Shown here piece by piece: positions 1 to 6,056 of a stretch of DNA of 9,197 nucleotides. The notes under the pieces are model-generated. The model searched no databases and was not told where the DNA came from. It was given only the letters and a program-made list of their open reading frames with translations. The translations under genes and the position numbers were made by a program. Each line of letters opens with the position of its first letter. Within the stretch, counting starts at the first letter, position 1. This DNA is from Cryomorphaceae bacterium (GTDB lineage Bacteria > Bacteroidota > Bacteroidia > Flavobacteriales > Schleiferiaceae), in NCBI GenBank assembly GCA_003444795.1, contig DLWR01000049.1, forward strand, positions 2,194 through 11,390, read 5' to 3'.

Positions 1-444
1 GATTGCGGTGCCATAGATTCGGAAGGCTATCTCACCATCACGGGACGCATCAAGGACATTTTCAAGACGTCCAAAGGCAAGTACGTGGCACCTGCACCTA
101 TCGAAAACCGGCTTATGGCCTCGGAGCACATGGCGCAAGTCTGCGTGGTAGGCTTGGATTTGGCTCAGCCAGTAGCCTTGGCCGTGTTCACGGAAGACGC
201 CCGTAAGCTCCCCGAAGCGGAAGTCTTGAAGGCCACTGAGGAACTGCTTCGACAGGTCAATCAGGTCCTCCCGTCCCATGAAAAAATGGACAAAGTTCTC
301 TGGGTGCAAGAAGATTGGTCCGTTGAAAATGGATTTCTAACGCCTACGTTGAAAATTAAGCGGAACGTGGTGGAATCCTACTACAAAGACGCCGTGTATG
401 CCCAAATGGCTTCCGACAAAAAGGTCAGTTTTTTAAACGTATAA
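1..444 (+). CDS. Long-chain acyl-CoA synthetase (AMP-forming), C-terminal part only
   Basis: The reading frame is open from the first base and ends at the TAA at 442-444, so only the last 147 residues are present. The family activates long-chain fatty acids to acyl-adenylates and then acyl-CoA, usually at the inner face of the cytoplasmic membrane. The visible part is the small C-terminal domain of the adenylate-forming superfamily. The hinge motif GRIKDIFKTSKGKYVAP begins at visible residue 15, and the end carries LTPTLKIKR, whose lysine-rich segment supplies the adenylation lysine in this family. The GKYVAP and LTPTLKIKR wording is typical of the long-chain (FadD/FAA-like) branch rather than acetyl-CoA synthetase. 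The gene is followed after 27 bases by coaX with no clear terminator between them. The exact chain-length specificity cannot be read from this fragment. Confidence 0.92.
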   Translation, partial: DCGAIDSEGYLTITGRIKDIFKTSKGKYVAPAPIENRLMASEHMAQVCVVGLDLAQPVALAVFTEDARKLPEAEVLKATEELLRQVNQVLPSHEKMDKVLWVQEDWSVENGFLTPTLKIKRNVVESYYKDAVYAQMASDKKVSFLNV

Positions 445-459
445 GGGAAGGCTAGGGGC

Positions 460-467
460 TATTTTTG
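460..467 (+). promoter_or_regulatory. Candidate Bacteroidota -7 element upstream of coaX
   Basis: The octamer TATTTTTG fits the Bacteroidota -7 consensus TAnnTTTG at all fixed positions and is followed by C, as is common. It ends only 4 bases before the coaX ATG at 472. If it is used, transcription would start at or within a few bases of the start codon, giving a leaderless or nearly leaderless message. I see no good TTG -33 element at the expected spacing, so the call rests on the -7 box alone. Confidence 0.4.
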
Positions 468-471
468 CGCC

Positions 472-1176
472 ATGATTTGGGCGGTCGAGCTCGGGAATAC
501 CCGAACAAAAGTGTCATTCGTTAAAGCGGAAGACGCAAACGCGGTGGAAACCCAGTTTTTTGCACCCGATGATTTCTCGTGGCTGGATGCGATCGACCCG
601 AATGCCCCCATCCGCGTAGCGAACACGGCCCGCCGAAATCTTCCACCTGCTCTTCTCGGCCATCAGGTCACACTCGATGCTCCTTGGCCGTTCACCCTGG
701 CTTGCGCTCCTACCATTGGCGTGGATCGCTGCCTAGCGGCCTTGGGCGCTCGTCAGCTTCATCCGAAGGGCCCTTTGGCCGTCATATCCTGTGGAACCTG
801 CCTCACGGGAACACTCCTCGATGGGAACAATTTCTTGAAAGGGGGTCCTATCTCTCCCGGCTGGTCGATGCGTCTCAAGGCAATGGCCCATTTTGCGCCA
901 GCACTGCCGGCCTTAGAGCCCGTGAAACGACCCTTCTATCCTTCGGGCAGTGTATCAACAGCGGAAGGCATGCATGAAGGTGCCTATGCGGGTATGCAAG
1001 CGGAAATTGACCACTGGATCGCGGGTTGGCAGCAGGAATTTGCAGGAATTGCCGTTTTTATCACTGGAGGAGATGGCCCGGCTTTTGCTAAACCATATGA
1101 AAGCGGCATCTTTGCGGCTTCCAATCTTGAAGCACTTGGGCTCCTGGCTCAATACCTCTATGAAACGCACCCTTAG
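472..1176 (+). CDS. coaX: Type III pantothenate kinase-like protein (CoaX family) with altered catalytic positions
   Basis: The family phosphorylates pantothenate with ATP in the first step of coenzyme A synthesis in the cytoplasm, using an ASKHA-type fold as a dimer. The 234-residue length is usual. Family landmarks are an N-terminal phosphate-binding segment ELGNTRTK (residues 6-13), the GVDR motif (83-86), the glycine-threonine strand CGTCLT (107-112), GGPISPG (124-130) and the late FITGGD (196-201). Three positions are odd. The first motif normally reads D-x-GNT but has Glu6 here. The usual DAGT has Ser106 in place of the aspartate thought to act as catalytic base. The aspartate expected shortly after the threonine pair is Thr114. 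I recall these expectations from family knowledge and have not aligned them. The start at 472 places the first motif at the normal distance from the N-terminus. The 3' end overlaps the next gene by 17 bases. Family membership is secure; kinase activity is doubtful. Confidence 0.88.
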   Translation: MIWAVELGNTRTKVSFVKAEDANAVETQFFAPDDFSWLDAIDPNAPIRVANTARRNLPPALLGHQVTLDAPWPFTLACAPTIGVDRCLAALGARQLHPKGPLAVISCGTCLTGTLLDGNNFLKGGPISPGWSMRLKAMAHFAPALPALEPVKRPFYPSGSVSTAEGMHEGAYAGMQAEIDHWIAGWQQEFAGIAVFITGGDGPAFAKPYESGIFAASNLEALGLLAQYLYETHP

Positions 1177-2518
1177 AACCCTCTCCCTCCTCGCTGGCCT
1201 ACTGCTAGGTCCAAGCCTGCTATTTGGGCAGAGCGGTGGGGTGAGTCCTTATTCTATCTATGGCCATGGGTTGTTGCAACCCAATGGTTTTACTTACCAT
1301 TCTATTCTGGGCGGGACCCAGGCGGCTGCCACGTCTGGCTTGTATGTGAATCCAGCGCAACCTGCTAGTTATGCGGATTTGCGTTACACCACCTTGGATT
1401 TGGGCGGCAGCTACATGGGAGTGCACCAAGCGAATGAAAACGCGAGCCTCTGGAATACGACGGGCGGATTTAAAAATATGGGTATAGCTGTTCCATTGAA
1501 AAAATGGATGGGCGCCTCTGCGGGTTTGATGCCGTATTCTTTGACGGGTTATGACATGTTGACCAAGGGCACAGATGCCAATTTTGGAGATTTTACCCAG
1601 CAATTTAAAGGCAGCGGTGGCTACACTAAGTTACACGTAGGCATGGGCCTTAAGCCTGTCGAGTTTTTGGCGCTAGGCTTTAATGCCAACTATCTGTTTG
1701 GCTCCTTGGACCAAAAAACCAGCATGATTTTCAGCGACAACCAGTTCAATTCGGTCCGAGTGGCTCAGCGCACCTTGGCGAGTGGATGGTGCTGGGATGC
1801 TGGAGCGCAGCTTAGAATCCCCTTGGGCGCAGTCAAAGTGGTAGCTGGAGCTACCCTCCGAAATGGTTCAGCGGTTTCAAGCACGTTCAACGATTTGAGC
1901 TACACCTACATCGCGAGCGGCTCAGGATCGGAAACTCCATTAGATACGGGCTTAGCCGTGCTCAATCAGGAAGGCTACATCTACGTGCCCACCCAGGTTT
2001 CGGTCGGACTGGAAATCAGTAAACCCGCCAAAGACCTGCCTGTTTCAGCATGGTCAATAGGGGTCCAATATCAAGTGACTGAAACGCAGATGCTCCTTCC
2101 ATTTTCAACGGGAACCTTGCCATGGTTGACGAGTGAACCATGGAGCGGCCCCTACTTGGAAAACAGTCAGCGCATATCAGCATCGGCTAGTTTGATTCCC
2201 TCACTGGCTTTCCCTGACAAGCGTTTGAAGGGTTTCAAAAATGACATCGCCTACCGCGCGGCATTTAGCTATGAAAACACGGGATTGGTTCTAAATCAGA
2301 CCCCTGTAAAAGCATGGCAAGCAAACTTGGGCATGGGATTGCCCATAGGAGGTCGGGCTATTTTGCCAGGAGATGTTAAATTTGCCACCCTCCACATCGG
2401 CGCACAAGTCGGTAGTTGGGGAACAAAAACAAACGGATTGATTCAAGAATTCTACACGCAAGCTACGGTTGGGGTAACCCTCAACGACCAGTGGTTTGTC
2501 AAATTTAAATACCGGTAA
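1160..2518 (+). CDS. Predicted outer-membrane beta-barrel protein of the Bacteroidota coaX neighbourhood
   Basis: I chose the ATG at 1160, inside the coaX 3' end, because it begins a clean Sec signal peptide: a positively charged MKRTLR, a leucine-rich core, then FGQ near residue 24. The frame is open further upstream, but the added residues would bury this signal. The mature part (452 residues in total) alternates polar and hydrophobic residues and is rich in Gly, Ser, Tyr and Asn, as expected of an outer-membrane barrel. Near the N-terminus it has SPYSIYGHG and then NPAQPASYADL (about residues 68-78), wording I associate with a Bacteroidota barrel family commonly encoded after coaX and loosely related to the FadL/OmpP1 group. 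No substrate is known. The C-terminus ends KFKYR, without the classical final Phe. The 17-base overlap with coaX suggests coupled translation, and the TPR gene follows after 5 bases. Confidence 0.82.
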   Translation: MKRTLRTLSLLAGLLLGPSLLFGQSGGVSPYSIYGHGLLQPNGFTYHSILGGTQAAATSGLYVNPAQPASYADLRYTTLDLGGSYMGVHQANENASLWNTTGGFKNMGIAVPLKKWMGASAGLMPYSLTGYDMLTKGTDANFGDFTQQFKGSGGYTKLHVGMGLKPVEFLALGFNANYLFGSLDQKTSMIFSDNQFNSVRVAQRTLASGWCWDAGAQLRIPLGAVKVVAGATLRNGSAVSSTFNDLSYTYIASGSGSETPLDTGLAVLNQEGYIYVPTQVSVGLEISKPAKDLPVSAWSIGVQYQVTETQMLLPFSTGTLPWLTSEPWSGPYLENSQRISASASLIPSLAFPDKRLKGFKNDIAYRAAFSYENTGLVLNQTPVKAWQANLGMGLPIGGRAILPGDVKFATLHIGAQVGSWGTKTNGLIQEFYTQATVGVTLNDQWFVKFKYR

Positions 2519-2523
2519 TACCC

Positions 2524-3927
2524 ATGAAGCGTCTACTAATTGTACTCTTCGCATTCAGCGCATTCTTTGCAAACGCCCAGAATTGGGGCAGTTCTGAAGC
2601 AGACAGTATTCGTTGTTTTGAGAACTATAACAACTTTGGCCAACTCTGCAATGGCAAGGAGTATCTACAGGCCTATGAGCCTTGGATGATCGTGTACACC
2701 ACCTGCCCACAGGCTAGCGAGGTGGTCTACAAGTTCGCGCCCAAGATTTTTGATGCGAAGATTAAAGCTGAAAAAGATGCCGCTAAAAAGACGGAATTGA
2801 TTGCAGCCTTGATGAAGATGTACGACGATTGGAATACCTACTACCCCGGCAGCGAGGCCAAAGTATTGGGGCAAAAAGCCAACGACTTCTACGACTACTA
2901 TCCGGAGGATGCATACACAGCTTACCAAATGTTTAATGCCGCTTTGGAAGTAAATCCTGGGGACATTCAGCCTTTGTACTTGAACAACTACTTCAATGCG
3001 GTCATCGCTCTCTACAAGATTGACACGTTGGATTCTGAAGGATTGCTCAACGCCTACGGTGCAGTAGGTGAAGCTATCGAGCTTCAAACAGACAACTGGA
3101 ACCGAGAAATCGCCGCCCTGACGGAGAAAGATACGCTGGGCACGATTTCTTCTCGTGAGAAGCGCGTTTTGGATATTGATAAGCGCCTTTTGGAGCAGTC
3201 CACGAAGTTGATTACCAACATTGAGCGTGGTTTGGCGCCCCTTTTGACCTGCGATCGCTTGGGACTTATCTACAACCAGGACAACTTCGACAAGCATTTC
3301 GGCGATGCTGCATGGTTGCGACGTGCGGAGAAAATGCTCTCTAAGGAGCGTACGGACACGGCTGGAACGTCTGATTGTACCGACAACCCCATTTATTACT
3401 TGGTGGCGCAATCTCTCTACAACTTGGAGCCAACTCCCCAGGCAGCCCGTTCTATGGGTGTCTTGAGCATCAAAAACGAGAAATACGACGATGCCGTCAT
3501 GTACTTCACGGATGCTATCGCACAAGAAGCGGACCCCATGAAGAAGTCACGTGACTACCTCCGTTTGGCGGCTATCCACTTGAAGACGGGTAACTTGTCT
3601 GCGGCCAAGAGTGATTGTGCTGCCGCTGTGCGCAACAACGAGAACTCAGGAGAAGCGTATTTGATGTGGGCAAACGTCTATGCAGCGGCTGCGGGCTCTT
3701 GCGGTAACAACGTCTTCGAGAAGAATGCGGTCTATTGGGCGGCTATTGACAAGGCTACCCGAGCTAAGCAGGTAGACACGTCTATCACCGGTCGTGCCGA
3801 CAAGACCATCGCTAAGTTTCGCGTGGGCATCCCCGACAAGTCCATCTCTTTCCAGTTTGGCAAGAAAGAAGGCGACCGCTACGCGATTGGCTGCTGGATC
3901 AACGAGACGGTTACCGTTCGTTTCTAA
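2524..3927 (+). CDS. Secreted/periplasmic TPR-repeat protein, function unknown
   Basis: The protein has 467 residues. The first 18 form a signal peptide (MKRLLIVLFAFSAFFANA, then QNWG), which supports the ATG at 2524. The middle is helical and charged. About residues 290-390 contain helix pairs of tetratricopeptide type, for example the segments around MGVLSIKNEKYDDAVMYFTDAI and YLRLAAIHLKTGNLSAAKSDC, which are scaffold motifs for protein binding. The last stretch (about 440-467) is rich in Gly, Lys and aromatic residues and ends VTVRF. It probably acts in the periplasm or at the outer membrane together with the barrel protein encoded 5 bases upstream, but no enzymatic motif is visible and the partner is unknown. 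Asn and Tyr codons strongly favour C-ending forms (my hand count: AAC 24 to AAT 7, TAC 20 to TAT 8), unlike the upstream barrel gene, hinting at high expression. Confidence 0.85.
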   Translation: MKRLLIVLFAFSAFFANAQNWGSSEADSIRCFENYNNFGQLCNGKEYLQAYEPWMIVYTTCPQASEVVYKFAPKIFDAKIKAEKDAAKKTELIAALMKMYDDWNTYYPGSEAKVLGQKANDFYDYYPEDAYTAYQMFNAALEVNPGDIQPLYLNNYFNAVIALYKIDTLDSEGLLNAYGAVGEAIELQTDNWNREIAALTEKDTLGTISSREKRVLDIDKRLLEQSTKLITNIERGLAPLLTCDRLGLIYNQDNFDKHFGDAAWLRRAEKMLSKERTDTAGTSDCTDNPIYYLVAQSLYNLEPTPQAARSMGVLSIKNEKYDDAVMYFTDAIAQEADPMKKSRDYLRLAAIHLKTGNLSAAKSDCAAAVRNNENSGEAYLMWANVYAAAAGSCGNNVFEKNAVYWAAIDKATRAKQVDTSITGRADKTIAKFRVGIPDKSISFQFGKKEGDRYAIGCWINETVTVRF

Positions 3928-3929
3928 AC

Positions 3930-4502
3930 GTGATCACGCTCAAATATTGCACACAGAGAGGAGCCCGCTGGGCTCCTTTTGTGTTCTTTGGGTGGGTGCA
4001 TTTTATCGCCTGCTCCAACGATGAGCAAGCGGTCAACGCCCTTCGACAGCAGTTTACGGGTGCCATGATTGAACAGCATCAGGTGAATATTGTCTACAGC
4101 GATAGTGGCATGGCCAAAATCCGCGTTACTGCGGGAGTTTGGGAAGATTTTACCTCCGATGAAGAGCATCCTCGCCAGGTGTTTCGGCAGGGATTTCGCG
4201 TGGAAATCTTGAATGCAAGCGGTCGCGTCACGGGATACCTCAAAGCGCAAAAGGCCGTTCGACGCATGAGTGACCAAGTATGGGTGCTCACCGGTGAGGT
4301 AGAGGTGATCCAAGAGGGCGGAAATGCCTTGTACACGGATGCCATGGAATGGGACCGTATTCATCAAGTTTTTACAAGCGATTCAGAGGTTCGAATCATC
4401 GATAAAGGCGAGGAAGTGCGCGGAAAAGGATTTGAAGCGAAAGAAGATCTCTCACAATACACCATCTTTGCAGTGTCCGGACATTTTGAAGGACAAGATT
4501 AA
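3930..4502 (+). CDS. lptC: LptC-like LPS transport periplasmic lipoprotein
   Basis: This 190-residue protein resembles the LptC family, which receives lipopolysaccharide from the LptBFG exporter and passes it to the periplasmic LptA bridge as a beta-jellyroll. Residues from about 40 onward alternate in short beta strands with the feel of the family (GRVTGYLKAQKAV, WVLTGEVEV, LYTDAMEWDR near 136-145, EVRGKGFEA near 165). The start is GTG at 3930, two bases after the TPR gene stop. It is preferred because it gives a signal peptide with arginines at residues 10 and 13, a hydrophobic core and Cys28 preceded by FIA, a relaxed lipobox. A later GTG at 3981 would leave only about ten residues before the cysteine. 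A terminator-like hairpin overlaps codons 8-19. The position in the coaX-to-CorC cluster supports the call. The family assignment is from motifs and context, without a profile search. Confidence 0.78.
   Translation: MITLKYCTQRGARWAPFVFFGWVHFIACSNDEQAVNALRQQFTGAMIEQHQVNIVYSDSGMAKIRVTAGVWEDFTSDEEHPRQVFRQGFRVEILNASGRVTGYLKAQKAVRRMSDQVWVLTGEVEVIQEGGNALYTDAMEWDRIHQVFTSDSEVRIIDKGEEVRGKGFEAKEDLSQYTIFAVSGHFEGQD
3951..3984 (+). terminator. Intrinsic terminator-like hairpin inside the start of lptC
   Basis: An 8-base-pair stem, AGGAGCCC (3959-3966) with GGGCTCCT (3970-3977), closes a three-base loop and runs into TTTT at 3977-3980. The stem can be extended outward by G-U and A-T pairs and then ACAC with GTGT, leaving one bulged base. 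It lies 24 bases after the TPR gene stop, where a terminator for the coaX-barrel-TPR run would be expected. It also lies within the first codons of the preferred lptC reading frame. It may therefore partly terminate transcription and set a lower level for lptC and the genes after it. Confidence 0.7.
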
Positions 4503-4508
4503 GCACGC

Positions 4509-4742
4509 ATGAAACCCACCATTGCTCGCCGCAGTTTGAAGACCGTTGAATGGGTCTGGCTCGTGATTGGACTACTGTCTTTGGAGACCATTTACAGCAA
4601 TTGGAACGTGGACCGCAATCGGGCCTACATGTTCGTGCTTTTTGCCTTTTTGGGCTTCTTCATGTTTGGTCTGCGTCGAAAGCAGCGCAAGACCATGGAA
4701 GCGCGTTGGGAATCCAGCGACGACGCTTCCAATCCATCATGA
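4509..4742 (+). CDS. Small two-helix membrane protein, function unknown
   Basis: The 77-residue product has two probable membrane helices: residues about 13-29 (VEWVWLVIGLLSLETIY) and 38-54 (RAYMFVLFAFLGFFMFG), joined by a short polar loop with Asn and Asp. The N-terminus is basic. The C-terminal tail starts with RRKQRK and turns acidic and serine-rich, so both ends are probably cytoplasmic. The gene begins 6 bases after lptC and its stop overlaps the next start as ATGA, so it is clearly part of this transcription unit and is probably translationally coupled to the CNNM/CorC gene. I do not recognise a named family. The coupling suggests a membrane partner of LptC or of the CorC-like protein, but this is inference. 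Confidence 0.78.
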   Translation: MKPTIARRSLKTVEWVWLVIGLLSLETIYSNWNVDRNRAYMFVLFAFLGFFMFGLRRKQRKTMEARWESSDDASNPS

Positions 4743-5989
4743 ACGAAGCGCTCATCCTCCTCGCGGCACTTTTATTGTCTGCCTTTTTTTCAGGCATGGA
4801 AATCGCCTATCTAAGTGCCAGCCGCCTTCAGATTGAAATTGAAACGAAGCGAGCCACCTGGTCGGGTGCACGTTTAGCCTATCTGATCAACCATCCTTCG
4901 CATTTCATTGGCGCTATGCTGATGGGCAACACCATAGCCCTTGTGGTGGTAGGTCTTCAAACTTCCGCCTTGCTGGACCCAGTATTCATTGGACAATGGA
5001 ACTTAGGGCCTGGTCTGGCGGTAGCGCTCCAAACCTTAGCCTCCACCCTGGTCGTTCTCTTCATGGCCGAATACCTACCCAAGGCCTTTTTCCGCAACCG
5101 AGCCAATGATTCTCTTCGCTGGTTTACGTTGCCATTGACGCTCGTCTATTGGCTGTTATGGCCCTTGGTGGAAGTGCTGACGCGTTTGAGCAAGGCCTTT
5201 TTGCGCCGAATGGGCCGCGACGTCAAAGCCAGCGCCGAACCTGTAGTCTTTGGCCGCGCGGACCTGGACCACTACCTCGAAGAGGGAAGCACTGCCGAAG
5301 AAGTAGAGCCGGAGATTGAACTCTTCCGCAATGCATTGGATTTTGGCGATGTGAAGGTTCGCTCTTGCATGGTGCCCCGGACGGAGATTTGCGCCGTCCC
5401 GGCTAGCATTTCTATGGAAGATCTTCGAGAAAAGTTCACGGAGACCGGCTTCTCCAAACTGGTCGTTTACCGTGACACCGTGGACGATGCCTTCGCCTAT
5501 GTGCATGCTTTTGGTCTCTTCCGCCGACCCAAGCGCCTGGCCTCCATCTTGACCCCTTTATCCTTTGTGCCTGAAACCATGAGCGCCCAGGAGGTCTTCA
5601 AAATGCTGATTCGGGACAAGCGCTCCATGGCCTCCGTGGTGGATGACTTAGGTTCGCTGACCGGAATTGTCACCTTGGAAGACGTTGTAGAGGAACTTTT
5701 CGGAGAGATTGACGATGAGCACGACACCGATGTCCGAACGGAAGAAGCGCTGCCGGATGGCACGTGGAACCTGGACGCCTCCCTGGAAGTGGACTACCTC
5801 AATGAGACCTATGGGTTCGATTGGCCCGAAGATGAAGCGTACAGCACCTTGGGGGGTATGATTGCCGATCATTTGGGGCATTTGCCGGTCGAAGGCGAGA
5901 CCCTTCAACTCGAAAATTGGGTCTTTACGATCCAAACCATGGACGCCCAGCGCATTGCCTGCGTCATCGTGTCCAAAGATCAGGACTAA
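4739..5989 (+). CDS. CNNM/CorC family membrane protein (DUF21, CBS pair, CorC_HlyC domain)
   Basis: The protein has 416 residues from the ATG at 4739. This start gives a normal DUF21 N-terminus (LLLSAFFSGMEIAYLSASR, residues 11-29), while the longer open frame upstream only reads through the preceding small gene. Domains in order: a DUF21/CNNM membrane domain with about four hydrophobic segments (residues 4-25, 60-85, 95-125, 130-155); a pair of CBS domains (about 204-330), starting with VRSCMVPRTEI and ending with GIVTLEDVVEELFGEIDDE; and a C-terminal CorC_HlyC domain (about 345-415) with the typical LGGMIADHLGHLP. Relatives are linked to magnesium or other divalent-cation export, and the CBS pair binds nucleotides. 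The old name hemolysin is misleading. The four-base overlap with the small membrane protein gene implies co-translation. The exact ion is not decided by the sequence. Confidence 0.93.
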   Translation: MNEALILLAALLLSAFFSGMEIAYLSASRLQIEIETKRATWSGARLAYLINHPSHFIGAMLMGNTIALVVVGLQTSALLDPVFIGQWNLGPGLAVALQTLASTLVVLFMAEYLPKAFFRNRANDSLRWFTLPLTLVYWLLWPLVEVLTRLSKAFLRRMGRDVKASAEPVVFGRADLDHYLEEGSTAEEVEPEIELFRNALDFGDVKVRSCMVPRTEICAVPASISMEDLREKFTETGFSKLVVYRDTVDDAFAYVHAFGLFRRPKRLASILTPLSFVPETMSAQEVFKMLIRDKRSMASVVDDLGSLTGIVTLEDVVEELFGEIDDEHDTDVRTEEALPDGTWNLDASLEVDYLNETYGFDWPEDEAYSTLGGMIADHLGHLPVEGETLQLENWVFTIQTMDAQRIACVIVSKDQD

Positions 5990-5990
5990 A

Positions 5991-6015
5991 CCCTGCATTT
6001 CTTCGTGCATGCGGG
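5991..6015 (+). other. Weak hairpin after the CorC-like gene
   Basis: CCCTGCAT (5991-5998) can pair with ATGCGGG (6009-6015) if one T is bulged, with a ten-base loop. It directly follows the CorC-like stop codon, but no clean T-tract comes after it, so it could be a poor terminator or an RNA-stability structure at the end of the upstream transcript. Confidence 0.28.
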
Positions 6016-6027
6016 CATTCTGATTTG

Positions 6028-6035
6028 TATATTCG
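6028..6035 (+). promoter_or_regulatory. Candidate Bacteroidota -7 element for the PpiD-like gene
   Basis: TATATTCG matches TAnnTTTG except for one C, and is followed by C like the box before coaX. It lies 21 bases before the ATG at 6057, so a start about 7 bases downstream would leave a leader of roughly 15 bases. A TTCG at 6002-6005 is at about the right spacing for a degenerate -33 element. The 67-base gap before this gene also favours a separate promoter. Confidence 0.42.
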
Positions 6036-6056
6036 CACCCTTATTTTCTACGCATT

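Noticed and set aside
950..1159. Upstream extension of the barrel protein frame into coaX, which would add 70 residues
   Set aside because: The extension overlaps well-supported CoaX coding sequence, is basic and without domain character, and would bury a clear signal peptide that starts at 1160.
2665..3525. Long minus-strand open frame opposite the TPR gene
   Set aside because: It is a shadow of the strongly coding plus strand with C-ending codons; its translation has no recognisable domain, signal or supporting start context.
4550..4738. Upstream extension of the CorC-like frame through the small membrane gene
   Set aside because: The added residues are of low-quality composition and overlap a plausible two-helix protein; the ATG at 4739 gives the normal DUF21 N-terminus.
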